Assembly: GCA_017484285.1 (NCBI GenBank)
Contig: JAFUTH010000015.1
Coordinates: forward strand, 302,134 to 366,133
Direction: 5' to 3'
Source: Treponema sp.
GTDB taxonomy: Bacteria > Spirochaetota > Spirochaetia > Treponematales > Treponemataceae
Length of the DNA: 64,000 bases
Position numbers and translations under genes: made by a program. This document shows, one piece after another, positions 42,131-51,696 of the stretch. Position 1 is the first letter of the stretch. Every line of letters begins with the position of its first letter. The notes below the pieces were generated by a model. The model saw nothing but the letters and a program-made list of their open reading frames with translations, searched no databases and was not told the DNA's origin.

Positions 42131-42922
42131 CTATTGGTTTTTGCGAATCGGCACAGACCCCAAATCAAGGACGAGGCTGTAGCTGTTGCTCACTGATGAA
42201 GAATCAAACGCGACACCGACCGCAAAAAGCTGCACATAGTAGGTGTCGTCCTCGGAAGCCGTCGCCGTATAATAATAGTCAGCATCTCCCTCAACAGGCT
42301 CGACATCGCGTGTCTCATCGTCATCATCATCGTCATCATCGAAAAAGTCAAAGGATTTCGCATTTCCGTTCCGAAACGGAATATAGTCGCGGTAATCATA
42401 CTTAGTTGCATTAGTCTGTTTGACACCGACACACGCGTGCATCGTATAACGGTCATCGTTATTGGCAGAGGCGGCATCAGCGTTTGCATACGTCTTGAGG
42501 CGGAACACGACCGTCCGATTTCGCTCAGTAGAGGGAAAATACACAGAATTCCCCGTCGAAGCACTTGCACCGAGCTGCTGATAGGAATAGGTCTCTATCA
42601 TGCGTGTCGCCGCGGCAGAGCCGTTTGAAGTCGTGTTCACGTTCAGAATAGACGCACGCTGCGAAGTGAGGCTTGAAGAATTGTTGTAGATTTTGTAGTA
42701 CACGTCCGTACCGATGAACGAGTCACCTGAATCGTTCGAGGTTTTGAAACTGTGGTACCACGTCAAATATTCAGTGCTTGAATACAGCGGGTCGTTATAC
42801 GTGACCGTCGGCTCGTCAACAACAATAACCTCTTCCAAGCCACATGAAGATAAAAAAATGCCAGCAGCTCCGCAGAAAAACACAAAAAACAGATTTTTAA
42901 GCAAAGTGCTGGCACGTTTCAT
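42131..42922 (-). CDS. Lipoprotein of unknown function
   Basis: 263 residues. Lipoprotein signal with a hydrophobic core and LSSC at about residue 24-27, then mature GLEEVIVVDEPTVTYND. The protein is Ser/Thr/Asn-rich and beta-predicted, with a run of seven Asp (FDDDDDDDDE region, near 190-200), perhaps calcium binding. No recognised domain. It follows the TPR gene after 36 bases and lacks a clear Shine-Dalgarno. Confidence 0.7.
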   Translation of the reverse strand: MKRASTLLKNLFFVFFCGAAGIFLSSCGLEEVIVVDEPTVTYNDPLYSSTEYLTWYHSFKTSNDSGDSFIGTDVYYKIYNNSSSLTSQRASILNVNTTSNGSAAATRMIETYSYQQLGASASTGNSVYFPSTERNRTVVFRLKTYANADAASANNDDRYTMHACVGVKQTNATKYDYRDYIPFRNGNAKSFDFFDDDDDDDDETRDVEPVEGDADYYYTATASEDDTYYVQLFAVGVAFDSSSVSNSYSLVLDLGSVPIRKNQ

Positions 42923-42958
42923 AGTATTAAAAGGTATGACTCACAAAAAAGTTTCAGA

Positions 42959-43636
42959 TTACTGAATGTTTCCCGCCACTTTCAATGCGATTAAGCGAGA
43001 CTGAGCGAGCTGCCCCCAGCTTGCAGAAGAACGAAGCTCATTCAGTTTTTCATATGCCGCTTTTGCGTCCTCGTATTTCTGAGCAGTTTCGTTGACGCGT
43101 CCGAGAGAGAAGAGCGCATGATCAATCAAGATGAAATCCTCATCGTCAGCAGCAGCAGCGTAATAGGCGATTGCATTGTCCGTGTCGCCGAGTTCTTCAG
43201 AGCAAACAGCCGCGTTGTAATAGCAAAAAGAAGCCGTGTACGCATCTTTTTTAGCCGCAATTGCCTTGAGCCATGCAGAGCGGGCTTCTTCGTAATTTTT
43301 CTGAGCGAATTTGATTTCCGCGATGAGCATGTTTGCACGAATGCCGACAATTCCGCCCTTTGAAGAGAGCGCGACGAGCTGTTCCAACGCCGTGTTCTGG
43401 CGGACAGCGATATCCTCTTCCGAAAGCTCTGAGGCATCACTAGTGAGCGCATACGAAATCGAATCAATCTGCTCGATTCCTTTCTCGGTAGATTTTGATT
43501 TGACCGTCGCGAAAACCGCAATCACAACGATGACAGCAACAACGACCGCACAGATAGCAAACACCGTCCCCTTTGATTTCTCAAGTTTTGCGTTCAAAGC
43601 AGTTGCAAGTGTTTCTGTTTGTTTGTTATCAGCCAT
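42959..43636 (-). CDS. Membrane-anchored TPR protein (YfgM-like)
   Basis: 225 residues. Short cytoplasmic N-terminus, one transmembrane helix (FAICAVVVAVIVVIAVFATV, about 25-44), then tetratricopeptide-like helical repeats from about 70 to the end (NYEEARSAWLKAIAAKKDAY, DTDNAIAYYAAAADD, KYEDAKAAYEKLNELRS). AGGAG precedes the ATG. Likely a periplasmic interaction scaffold. Part of the minus-strand run below the sigma-54 activator. Confidence 0.82.
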   Translation of the reverse strand: MADNKQTETLATALNAKLEKSKGTVFAICAVVVAVIVVIAVFATVKSKSTEKGIEQIDSISYALTSDASELSEEDIAVRQNTALEQLVALSSKGGIVGIRANMLIAEIKFAQKNYEEARSAWLKAIAAKKDAYTASFCYYNAAVCSEELGDTDNAIAYYAAAADDEDFILIDHALFSLGRVNETAQKYEDAKAAYEKLNELRSSASWGQLAQSRLIALKVAGNIQ

Positions 43637-43681
43637 TTTTTTACTCCTATTGTTTAACCAATAAACTTTTTATGCGTTATT

Positions 43682-45232
43682 TTAGCGTATATTCAACTCG
43701 TTAAGCAATCGCGAAACGTACGTTCGCTGAATGCCCAAGATTTTGCCCGCTTTTGTCTGATTCCATGATGTCTCATTCAGAATCTTTTTGATGTACGCCG
43801 CCTTGAATTTATCGACGGCAGTTTTGAGCGTCTTGTCCTCGCCGTCAGCGACCTCAGCTGCGAAATCGTCGAACGGCTTTTCACTGCTCTCGGCTTTTTG
43901 AGCCGCCGGACTCACGCTAATCCGCAAGTCCTCAGCCTGAATGACGGGCGGCTTGCCCAGCACGCACGCGCGCTCAATTGAGTTCTCAAGTTCACGGACA
44001 TTGCCCGGCCAGTAGTAGTCGTACAAGGCGCGCAGTGCCGCCTGCGAAAAGCCCGTGAAATTCTTTTTGGTCTCACGGCTAAAGCGGTCAAGGAAGAACG
44101 AAGCAAGCGGCTCGATGTCGTCCTTGCGCTCTCGAAGCGGCGGAATGTTGAGCGGCACGACGTTCAGGCGGTAGTACAAATCGCTTCGGAACAGCCCGTC
44201 CGCCACCATCTGCTCAAGGTTTCGGTTCGTTGCGGCAACCACGCGCACGTCAACGGAAATCGTTTTGTTCGAGCCGACGCGCTCGAATTTGTGCTCCTGC
44301 AAGACTCGAAGCAGTTTTGCCTGCAAGTCAAGCGAAAGCTCGCCGATTTCGTCGAGGAAGATTGTGCCACCGTCACTCGCCTCAAAACGGCCGATTCGGT
44401 CGCTCACCGCGTCGGTAAACGCGCCTTTGACATGACCGAACAACTCGCTCTCAAGGAGTGTCGGAGAAAGCGCGGCGCAGTTTACGCGCACGAACGGCTT
44501 GTCACGGCGCGTGCCTTTGATATGAAGCTGCTCCGCGAACAGCTCCTTTCCGACACCGCTCTCCCCCGTAATCAGAATCGTCGTGTTTGTTTTTGCGACC
44601 TCGTCAATCACGCGGAGCAAATCGAGCACCGAAGCACTTCGCGCGACAAACGAATGATATTCAGAACCGTTCGCAATGGTTGAAGTGAGCACGGAAATTT
44701 TGTCCTTTGCGGAGCGGTATGAATCGGCGTTGATGTACGCGATTCCCGCTTGGTCGGAAAGGCTCTCAAGCACCGCCAAGTCGTCGTCGTTGAACGCAAG
44801 CGCATCGGCTTTATTTAAAAGCTCGATGACACCGATGCACTTTTCTTTGACGCGCATCGGAATCGCAATCATGTTCCGCGTCACGTAGCCCGTCTTGTCC
44901 TGCACTGTCGTAGAAAAGCGCGGGTCAGCCATGACGTTGTTTAAAATGAGCGACTTGTTGTGTTCTGCAACCCAACCGGCGATAGAATTTTTTGCGACGG
45001 GAATATTGCTTGCTTCCGCGCCCTTTGGACCGAGCGCGACCACAAAGCGGAGCGTTTCGTCATCTTTGTGGATAAGCAGCAGAGATGACGACTCACAATG
45101 AACAAGACGCATTGCCGATTCAAGGATATAAACCAGCAATGCGTTGATGTCAGAATAATTTGAATTTATTCGACCATTTATTTCGATGAGTGTTTTGAGT
45201 TGTTCAAGACTGAGAGAATTTAGGTCACTCAT
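43682..45232 (-). CDS. Sigma-54-dependent transcriptional activator with GAF sensor domain
   Basis: 516 residues. N-terminal GAF domain (about 25-175), central AAA+ domain with Walker A GESGVGKE at 223-230, the sigma-54 contact loop GAFTDA at 270-275, and DEIGELSLDLQAKLLRVLQE. C-terminal Fis-type helix-turn-helix (NETSWNQTKAGKILGIQRTY). It activates RpoN promoters in response to a small ligand or an upstream signal. It starts 9 bases after the cmk-rpsA stop and has no obvious Shine-Dalgarno, so coupling is likely. No RpoN site was recognised in this window. Confidence 0.93.
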   Translation of the reverse strand: MSDLNSLSLEQLKTLIEINGRINSNYSDINALLVYILESAMRLVHCESSSLLLIHKDDETLRFVVALGPKGAEASNIPVAKNSIAGWVAEHNKSLILNNVMADPRFSTTVQDKTGYVTRNMIAIPMRVKEKCIGVIELLNKADALAFNDDDLAVLESLSDQAGIAYINADSYRSAKDKISVLTSTIANGSEYHSFVARSASVLDLLRVIDEVAKTNTTILITGESGVGKELFAEQLHIKGTRRDKPFVRVNCAALSPTLLESELFGHVKGAFTDAVSDRIGRFEASDGGTIFLDEIGELSLDLQAKLLRVLQEHKFERVGSNKTISVDVRVVAATNRNLEQMVADGLFRSDLYYRLNVVPLNIPPLRERKDDIEPLASFFLDRFSRETKKNFTGFSQAALRALYDYYWPGNVRELENSIERACVLGKPPVIQAEDLRISVSPAAQKAESSEKPFDDFAAEVADGEDKTLKTAVDKFKAAYIKKILNETSWNQTKAGKILGIQRTYVSRLLNELNIR

Positions 45233-45241
45233 CGAAGTAAA

Positions 45242-47593
45242 CTAGTTGTTTTTCTGAGATTTAATCATGTCGCCGAGCGTATATGCGCCATCGTCGTCGT
45301 TTTCGGCAGATGACATATACTGAGAAATCTCTTTGCGAGCCTGTGCTTTTTTGTACTCTTTGACAGAGAAAGCAACTTTCTCTTTGTCGACATTGATGTC
45401 AACGACGAAGACATTGATTTTGTCGCCGACGTTGTATTTTTTGACAGCCTCTTCGTACGGAACGTCACGGTCATCGCTCAAGTTAGCCTTGTTTACGAGA
45501 CCTTCGATGCCGTCTGGAGCTTTGACGAATACACCAAAATCAGTGATTGAAGTGATTTCGCCCTCGAGCGTTGAGCCCGGTTTGTATTCTTCTGCGAATT
45601 TCTTCCATGGATTGTCGGTGAGCTGCTTGATGCCGACGCGGATACGGCGATTCTCAGAATCAGACTCGAGCACCACGACATCAACTTCCTGATCGACTTT
45701 GAGTTCGCTGCCCGCATGCTTGACTTTCTTTGTCCAAGAAATGTCTTCTGCGTGCAAGAAGCCGTCGATTCCGTCTTCAAGCTGAATGAACGCGCCTGCG
45801 TTGGTGAGCTTGACGACTTTGCCAGCGACCTTTGTGCCTTCCGGATATTTTTCTGAGATTGAATCCCACGGATTTGCAGTGACCTGCTTGAGACCGAGCG
45901 AAACACGACCAGCAGGAATATCGTAGCCCAAAATCATACATTTGATTTTGTCGCCGATTTTTACCATGTCAGCGGCTTTGTTGACCTTTTTTGTCCAGCT
46001 GAACTCAGAGATGTGAGCCAAGCCCTCGATGCCCTCTTCAAGTTCGATGAATGCACCGAAGTCAGTGAGTTTTGTGACTGTGCCTTCCACGATGTCATCG
46101 ACATGATATTTATCCTCGAAGTGTACCCACGGATCTTCGCTGAAATGTTTGAGAGAGAGATTGATGCGCTTTTCGTTCGGCTCGAGGCGGATGACCTTAA
46201 GCTCGACTTCCTGACCTTTTTTAACAAAGTCCTTCGGTCGTGTGACGTGCCCCCAAGACATATCGTTGATGTGGAGAAGACCGTCGAAGCCGCCCAAATC
46301 GATGAACGCGCCGAAGCTCGTGAATGATTTGACCGTGCCTTTTACGGTGTCGCCAATCTGCTTTTCTGCGAAGAACTTGTCGCGCTCAGCGTTGATGAGT
46401 TCCTCGAGATATTTGCGGCGGTTTACGACAACGTTCTGTTTGTTGTCTGAATACAAGCGCTCGATATAGAATTTTGAAACAGTTCCGATGAGTTTAGAAG
46501 GATTCTCGACCTTTTGGCTGTCAGACTGGCTGATTGGCAAGAATGCGTGGATGTCGCCGCCGAGGTTGACATCAAAACCGCCCTTGACTTCTTTTTCGAT
46601 GGTGCCCTCGATAGGGATTTTTTCGTCGAAATATTTGCGGAAATCCTTCCAAAGCTGTTTAGCCTGAGCTTTTGTGTAAGAGATTTCCGGTCCGTTACGA
46701 CCATCTTTGCGGATAACGACAACCGTTACTTTGTCGCCATCGTTCGGCAATTTGCCCGCGAATTCCTGCACTGGAATTCGGCCTTCTGTTCTGTAGCCGA
46801 TGTCAACGAAAACATAGCCGTCCGCAGTCTGAATTACAGTTCCGTCTACAATCTGACCATCCTCGATGTTCAGACCTTTGAGAGACTCCTCTAATTGTGT
46901 CTGGATTGCACCCTGCTGAGATTCATCCTTTTCCACTTCCATCTGTTCCATAGTCGTACCTTTATTGTGAATTTTGCCTAGAATTATGTCACAAACCTGC
47001 TCTATAGTCAAGGCGGAAGTATCGATATAGAACGCGTCCTCGGCACGGCGGAGCGCGCCCTCCTTTTTGTTTTTGTCGATTTCGTCGCGCTTGATAATCG
47101 CCGCTTTGACCTCTTCGAGCGTCATGTTTGAGACGCCCTGATCGAACCGGCGCTGCGCCTGCACGTCGATTGACGCGTCGAGGTAGAATTTGTATTCCGC
47201 GTTCGGGAACACGACCGTCGTCATGTCGCGCCCCTCGCAGATGATGTCGAGGTGATTCGTGATTTCGCGCATGCGCTCGTTTACAAGGTGGCGGATTTCG
47301 ACGATTGAAGAGACCTGCGCCACGCGGGCAGAGACCGCATCATCGTGCAAATGCGCCTCAACGTCCGTTCCGTTCAAAATGAGGTGCGAATTCTCATAGT
47401 CGAGCGACTGTTTTTTGCAAAAGTCGACGACTTTTTCGCTGTCGGCGATGTCGATGTCAGTGCCGTTCAACGCCATTGTGAGCGCGCGGTAAAAGCTCCC
47501 GCTGTTAAGATAGGTGATGTTCAGTTTTTTTGCAATCAGCGACGCGATTGTAGATTTCCCCGTGCCCGCAGGCCCGTCCATAGCGATAATCAT
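45242..47593 (-). CDS. Cytidylate kinase fused to ribosomal protein S1
   Basis: 783 residues. Residues 1 to about 215 are cytidylate kinase (MIIAMDGPAGTGKSTIASL, Walker A 7-14; EGRDMTTVVFPNAEYKFYLD). From about 235 six S1 RNA-binding repeats follow, for example GTVKSFTSFGAFIDLGGFDG, GTVTKLTDFGAFIELEEGIE and GEITSITDFGVFVKAPDGIE. Cmk phosphorylates CMP/dCMP; S1 helps mRNA bind the 30S subunit. In most bacteria the two are adjacent genes; the fusion is described in treponemes. AAAGGAG precedes the ATG, and rluB lies 16 bases upstream. Confidence 0.96.
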   Translation of the reverse strand: MIIAMDGPAGTGKSTIASLIAKKLNITYLNSGSFYRALTMALNGTDIDIADSEKVVDFCKKQSLDYENSHLILNGTDVEAHLHDDAVSARVAQVSSIVEIRHLVNERMREITNHLDIICEGRDMTTVVFPNAEYKFYLDASIDVQAQRRFDQGVSNMTLEEVKAAIIKRDEIDKNKKEGALRRAEDAFYIDTSALTIEQVCDIILGKIHNKGTTMEQMEVEKDESQQGAIQTQLEESLKGLNIEDGQIVDGTVIQTADGYVFVDIGYRTEGRIPVQEFAGKLPNDGDKVTVVVIRKDGRNGPEISYTKAQAKQLWKDFRKYFDEKIPIEGTIEKEVKGGFDVNLGGDIHAFLPISQSDSQKVENPSKLIGTVSKFYIERLYSDNKQNVVVNRRKYLEELINAERDKFFAEKQIGDTVKGTVKSFTSFGAFIDLGGFDGLLHINDMSWGHVTRPKDFVKKGQEVELKVIRLEPNEKRINLSLKHFSEDPWVHFEDKYHVDDIVEGTVTKLTDFGAFIELEEGIEGLAHISEFSWTKKVNKAADMVKIGDKIKCMILGYDIPAGRVSLGLKQVTANPWDSISEKYPEGTKVAGKVVKLTNAGAFIQLEDGIDGFLHAEDISWTKKVKHAGSELKVDQEVDVVVLESDSENRRIRVGIKQLTDNPWKKFAEEYKPGSTLEGEITSITDFGVFVKAPDGIEGLVNKANLSDDRDVPYEEAVKKYNVGDKINVFVVDINVDKEKVAFSVKEYKKAQARKEISQYMSSAENDDDGAYTLGDMIKSQKNN

Positions 47594-47609
47594 GATTTTT
47601 CTCCTTTGT

Positions 47610-48350
47610 TTAATTCTTACACAATTTCAGTAAGCCTTGCACTTCGCTTTCCCTCAATTCGCGGAACTGCCCCGGCGTCAAGCCCTCAAGTTCGATGTTG
47701 CCGATGCGCACGCGGCAGAGATTTCGGATTGAAATGCCTGCATTCTCGAACACGCGACGGATTTCGCGGTTTTTTCCTTCAATGAGAACGACCCGCATTC
47801 GGTGCGAGTTGAGTTCTTCGGCATATTTTGCTTTGTAAAACACGCCCTCAACGCGGATTCCTTTTTCAAAATCCTCGGCAAGATAGCGCGGAAGCGGAAG
47901 CGAGCTTTCGACGATGTATTCTTTTTCGATTTCGGCACTTGGATGGCTCAACTTGGCGGCAAAATCGCCGTCATTCGTGAAGATAATCGCGCCGTGGCTG
48001 AACATATCAAGGCGACCGACATTGTATAATCGCTCTTTGTATGTGTCACGGAGAATATCCACTGCACACGGTCTGCCCTTTTCATCGGACTGAGAGCAGA
48101 CATAGCCGAGCGGCTTGTACAAAAGAACATAGCGTTTTTTTGCTTCGGGCGTGACTTTTTTGCCGTCAACGCACACTTCGTCTTTTTCAGTGACTTTTGT
48201 GCCAAGTTCTGTGACCGCCGCGCCATTTACCGTAACGCGACCATCGAGAATGATTTTTTCGCTTGCGCGGCGGCTTGCGACACCGCAGTGAGCCAAAAAT
48301 GCTTGGAGACGGACTTCTTCTTTTTCTGACTGAGTTTTGTTATCGGGCAA
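47610..48350 (-). CDS. 23S rRNA/16S pseudouridine synthase, RsuA/RluB family
   Basis: 246 residues. N-terminal S4 domain (RLQAFLAHCGVASRRASEKI), then the RsuA/RluB catalytic region with YNVGRLDMFSHGAIIFTNDG (catalytic Asp in GRLD) and EGKNREIRRVFENAGI. Isomerises uridine to pseudouridine in rRNA. Overlaps scpB by 11 bases, the common scpA-scpB-rluB arrangement. Confidence 0.92.
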   Translation of the reverse strand: MPDNKTQSEKEEVRLQAFLAHCGVASRRASEKIILDGRVTVNGAAVTELGTKVTEKDEVCVDGKKVTPEAKKRYVLLYKPLGYVCSQSDEKGRPCAVDILRDTYKERLYNVGRLDMFSHGAIIFTNDGDFAAKLSHPSAEIEKEYIVESSLPLPRYLAEDFEKGIRVEGVFYKAKYAEELNSHRMRVVLIEGKNREIRRVFENAGISIRNLCRVRIGNIELEGLTPGQFRELRESEVQGLLKLCKN

Positions 48351-48885
48351 GGACGAACCTCTCTTCTTCTTTTTCGTCGAGCTGAGGCAAATCAGCGATT
48401 GAATTTAAGCGGAAAAATTTGAGGAATTCTTTCGTCGTGCCGAATTCAACCGGGCGACCGGGCGTGTCACGGCGACCGACTTCTTTAATCAGCTGCCGCT
48501 CAATCAAAAGGCGGATCATATTGTCGGGAGAAACACCGCGCAATGCCTCGATTTCGGCACGGGTAATCGGCTGTTTGTATGCGATGATTGAAAGCACTTC
48601 GAGTGCGGAACGGGAAAGTTTGCCCTCGTTTTTGTTTCCGTATTTTTCTTTGAGCGTTTCCCAGTATTCTTTTTTGGGAGTGAGCACGTAGCCACCCGTA
48701 ATGATAGAAAGTTCCACGCCACTTGAAGGATTGGTGTATTTTTCTTTTAAGATTTCAAGCGTTTCGGTAACGACATCGGCAGAAAGCTGAGTTGCGGCAG
48801 CAATCGCATCGATGGTAAGCGGCTCGCTTTCGAGGAAAAGCACCGCCTCGACAAGCCCCGCTTCTTTTTCAAGATTTATATCCAT
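48340..48885 (-). CDS. scpB: Chromosome segregation and condensation protein ScpB
   Basis: 181 residues, two winged helices. LVEAVLFLESEPLTIDAIA at the N-terminus and LEVLSIIAYKQPITRAEIEA, then LRGVSPDNMIRLLIERQL and GRPVEFGTTKEFLKFF are characteristic. It binds ScpA to bridge the SMC heads. The scpA stop lies 39 bases upstream. Confidence 0.95.
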   Translation of the reverse strand: MDINLEKEAGLVEAVLFLESEPLTIDAIAAATQLSADVVTETLEILKEKYTNPSSGVELSIITGGYVLTPKKEYWETLKEKYGNKNEGKLSRSALEVLSIIAYKQPITRAEIEALRGVSPDNMIRLLIERQLIKEVGRRDTPGRPVEFGTTKEFLKFFRLNSIADLPQLDEKEEERFVLAR

Positions 48886-48924
48886 AAGTGAGGACAGTAT
48901 AGTAAGAAATCAGATTTTCAACAA

Positions 48925-49731
48925 CTACGCAGCTTCGTACCGACAGATTTTGATGTCACCGAACATGCGGTTCTGGTAGATTGCCGCCATTTTGAACTTG
49001 ACGGCTTCCAAAATCGCCATAAACGCACAGATGACATCGAGGATATTTCCTTTGCGCACGAGCAAATCCGTGAACATGCACTCATTTTTTTCCTCAAGCA
49101 GCTCGTTCATCAGCGTGATTTTTTCGTTGACGGAAATTTCTTCGTACACATCGAGGATTTTCTGGTCAGTGTACTGGCTCATGAGCGTCTTGAAGATTTT
49201 CTGCATCTGCTCAAGCAAATCCCATGTGTCCACGCGTTCCCACAAATCTTTTTCTTCAAAAGGAAGCGTTCGCTGGATTTTGTTTCGCTCGAAATTCCAC
49301 TCGCTTTCGTCCTGTTTTTCTTCGATGAGGTCGGAAAGTTTTTTGAATTTCTGGTATTCGATGAGTCGGTCGACCAATTCTTCGCGCGGGTCGTCAAAGT
49401 CGAGGTCGTCGTCAATTTTGACTTCAACGGGAAGCATCATGCGCGATTTGATGTAGATAAGCCGCGCCGCCATGCTGTAAAACTCAGAGAGGTCGCTTAA
49501 CTCAAAAGAAGCCGCATAGTCCAAGTATTCAAGGAACTGCTCGGTAATCTGCGCAATCGGAATGTCGTAGATATTGATTTTATTGTCGCGGATTAACGCC
49601 CACAAAAGGTCGAGCGGACCGTCAAATTCGCCCACCGTGTAGCGGCGTTTCGTTCTGCCAGAATCGTCTTCGTTTTCAAGTGCCGCCTGATGTTCCGCTG
49701 TCTGTGACTGCATGTTCGCCTGTTCTTCCAT
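48925..49731 (-). CDS. scpA: Chromosome segregation and condensation protein ScpA (kleisin)
   Basis: 268 residues. EFDGPLDLLWALIRDNKINI then YDIPIAQITEQFLEYLDYA is the kleisin N-terminal signature; the C-terminal winged helix has AFMAILEAVKFKMAAIYQN. Forms the SMC-ScpAB condensin. The N-terminal 25 residues are acidic and variable; its 5' end overlaps folK by 56 bases in another frame. Confidence 0.95.
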   Translation of the reverse strand: MEEQANMQSQTAEHQAALENEDDSGRTKRRYTVGEFDGPLDLLWALIRDNKINIYDIPIAQITEQFLEYLDYAASFELSDLSEFYSMAARLIYIKSRMMLPVEVKIDDDLDFDDPREELVDRLIEYQKFKKLSDLIEEKQDESEWNFERNKIQRTLPFEEKDLWERVDTWDLLEQMQKIFKTLMSQYTDQKILDVYEEISVNEKITLMNELLEEKNECMFTDLLVRKGNILDVICAFMAILEAVKFKMAAIYQNRMFGDIKICRYEAA

Positions 49732-50287
49732 AAAAGACCTCTGATTCTAGGATGATTCTGACAAAGTCGGAAGAAGAAAGGCAACGTTCCGCCCCCTGAG
49801 TTCCGATTTTTGCGAGAGATTTTTCAAAGAAATCCCTATATAGAATGTCGGCAGATTTCGGCAAAACTTCAAGCAAAGGAATCAAAACAAACGCGCGCTC
49901 ATGGATTCTCGGATGAGGAATTTCAAGATTTTTCATTGGGTCGTTCGGGTCAGAGTAATGGATTTCCTCGTTCCCGAACAACTCAATGTCGATGTCAAGG
50001 CTTCGCTCACCGTTCCGAATTTCTCTGTCACGGTTCCGCCCGAACCGAGTTTCAATCTCATGGATTTTTGAAAGAAGCTCGTGGCAAGAAAGCGATGTTT
50101 CGCCAGAGACCGCCATATTGTAAAAATCCGGCTGATGCTCGACATACATCGGCTTTGTGCGATACACCGAAGAAGCACGAAAATCAGAAAGAATACGCTT
50201 TAGCTCCGCGCACGCACCGGCAAGCACGCGCACGGAATCAAGCGAGTTGTATTCTCTATTTGATCCAAGCCCAAGAACGGTAAACAT
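49676..50287 (-). CDS. folK: 2-amino-4-hydroxy-6-hydroxymethyldihydropteridine pyrophosphokinase
   Basis: 203 residues, somewhat longer than the usual 160 because of a C-terminal extension that overlaps scpA. VLGLGSNREYNSLDSVR at the start, SSVYRTKPMY, and the signature RNGERSLDIDIELFGN, with PHPRIHERAFVLIPLLEV. It pyrophosphorylates the pterin alcohol for folate synthesis. Upstream lies the three-way-junction repeat and recA. Confidence 0.94.
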   Translation of the reverse strand: MFTVLGLGSNREYNSLDSVRVLAGACAELKRILSDFRASSVYRTKPMYVEHQPDFYNMAVSGETSLSCHELLSKIHEIETRFGRNRDREIRNGERSLDIDIELFGNEEIHYSDPNDPMKNLEIPHPRIHERAFVLIPLLEVLPKSADILYRDFFEKSLAKIGTQGAERCLSSSDFVRIILESEVFYGRTGEHAVTDSGTSGGT

Positions 50288-50298
50288 TTCTTTTTATT

Positions 50299-50373
50299 GT
50301 CACACGGATTCGAAATTGCTACGCAATTTCAGTTATTTGTTGATTTTCCGTAGGAAAATCGAATCCGTGTGAC
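50299..50373. repeat. Three-way-junction inverted repeat between recA and folK
   Basis: Outer stem GTCACACGGATTC (50299-50311) with GAATCCGTGTGAC (50361-50373), 13 perfect pairs. Inside, hairpin 1 GAAATTG-CTACG-CAATTTC (50312-50330) and hairpin 2 GATTTTCC-GTA-GGAAAATC (50342-50360) abut the outer stem, with an 11-base linker between them. All three stems are perfect and either strand can fold. It fills almost the whole recA-folK gap. Confidence 0.85.
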
Positions 50374-50376
50374 ATT

Positions 50377-51585
50377 TTAAAACAGCGCGTCTTGTGCAGA
50401 TGGAACGACTGGCTCAGGCTCGGCTTTTGGAGCAGCGGCGGCTTTCTTTGCCTCTTTTTCCGCATCCTTCGCGGCTTTTTCGGCAGCCTTTTTCGCGTCG
50501 TTTACGGCTTTTTCCTGCTCAGGGTAGACCGCGACGCCCTCACGCGTGCGCAAAATCTGACCGGGGAACACTTCGTTACGAATCTGCGCCTCAACCTGCT
50601 TTGCGTAATCGGGGTTTTCTTTGAGGAAGTTGATTGCATTTTCCTTACCCTGACCGACCTTTTCGTCACCACGGGTGTACCATGCACCGCGCTTGTCGAT
50701 GATTCCGTGCTTGACGGCTGAATCCAAAAGCGACGCGGTGGCAGAAATTCCCTTGCCGAAGTAGATGTCGAGCTCGACTTTGCGGAACGGTGGCGCAACT
50801 TTGTTCTTTACGACCTTAACGCGCACACGGTTTCCGACCGCATCTTCTTCGCCCTTGCCCTCGATTGACTCGATTCGGCGGATTTCCAAGCGGACAGAAG
50901 AATAGAATTTGAGTGCGTTGCCGCCTGTTGTGGTCTCTGGGTTTCCGAACATGATACCGATTTTCATTCGGATTTGGTTGATGAAGATAATCATACACTT
51001 CGATTTTCCGACGATTGCCGTGAGTTTTCGGAGTGCCTGGCTCATGAGTCGCGCCTGCAAGCCCATCATCGCGTCGCCCATGTCGCCTTCGATTTCCTTT
51101 TGAGGCGTGAGGGCTGCAACCGAGTCTACAACGATGATGTCAACCGCACCCGAGCGCACGAGATTTTCCGTGATTTCAAGTGCCTGCTCGCCGTTGTCAG
51201 GCTGAGATACCCACAGATTGTCGATGTCAACGCCAAGATTCTTTGCGTACACCGGGTCAAGCGCGTGCTCCGCATCGATGAATGCCGCGATTCCGCCCAT
51301 TTTCTGCGCTTCGGCAACCGCATGCAACGCGAGCGTTGTCTTACCCGAACTTTCAGGACCGTACATCTCGATGATTCTGCCGCGCGGGTAACCGCCTACG
51401 CCCAATGCCTCGTCGAGCAAGATAGAGCCAGACGGAATGACATCGATGCCCGTAAGGTCAGTTTGCGCGCCGAGCTTAATGAGCGAGCCTGCCCCGAACT
51501 GCTTTTCGATTTGCAAGCGAGCGGCTTCGAGCGCCTTTAATTTTTCCGACATATCTGCCGGCTGTTGTTGTGTTTTTTCTGCCAT
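50377..51585 (-). CDS. recA: Recombinase RecA
   Basis: 402 residues from the ATG at 51585 (MAEKTQQQ), which follows AGGTGG; the frame extends upstream to 51657 without support. Walker A GPESSGKT at 76-83, [12 protein letters not shown] (Walker B), [19 protein letters not shown] and [20 protein letters not shown] (L2 loop). The C-terminal tail of about 45 residues is a Lys/Ala/Glu repeat, longer than usual. Catalyses strand exchange in recombination. No LexA-type box was seen upstream. Confidence 0.97.
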   Translation of the reverse strand: MAEKTQQQPADMSEKLKALEAARLQIEKQFGAGSLIKLGAQTDLTGIDVIPSGSILLDEALGVGGYPRGRIIEMYGPESSGKTTLALHAVAEAQKMGGIAAFIDAEHALDPVYAKNLGVDIDNLWVSQPDNGEQALEITENLVRSGAVDIIVVDSVAALTPQKEIEGDMGDAMMGLQARLMSQALRKLTAIVGKSKCMIIFINQIRMKIGIMFGNPETTTGGNALKFYSSVRLEIRRIESIEGKGEEDAVGNRVRVKVVKNKVAPPFRKVELDIYFGKGISATASLLDSAVKHGIIDKRGAWYTRGDEKVGQGKENAINFLKENPDYAKQVEAQIRNEVFPGQILRTREGVAVYPEQEKAVNDAKKAAEKAAKDAEKEAKKAAAAPKAEPEPVVPSAQDALF

Positions 51586-51660
51586 AGAAATCCACCTTTT
51601 TATAAAATTTTCCCCCACCCAGCCCTTATATAGGCGGAAAAGTGTTGTTTTTACCACGTA

Positions 51661-51696
51661 AAATAAAAAAAACGCATATTCTCGCTGTTTTTTTTA
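51661..51696. terminator. A/T-flanked weak hairpin between recA and the upstream gene
   Basis: A run of A, GCG-type stem (ACGC / GCTGT region) and a run of T give a symmetrical weak terminator-like structure after the stop at 51694. Confidence 0.35.

Noticed and set aside
50299..50373. Integron attC site
   Set aside because: Lacks the GTTRRRY/RYYYAAC core sites, has no integrase nearby, and the junction shape differs.
51586..51657. Upstream extension of RecA to 51657
   Set aside because: ATG 51585 has AGGTGG and matches the usual RecA N-terminus; the extra 24 residues do not.
51586..51660. LexA/SOS box upstream of recA
   Set aside because: No GAAC-type or CTGT-N8-ACAG palindrome was found; any SOS control would need another motif.
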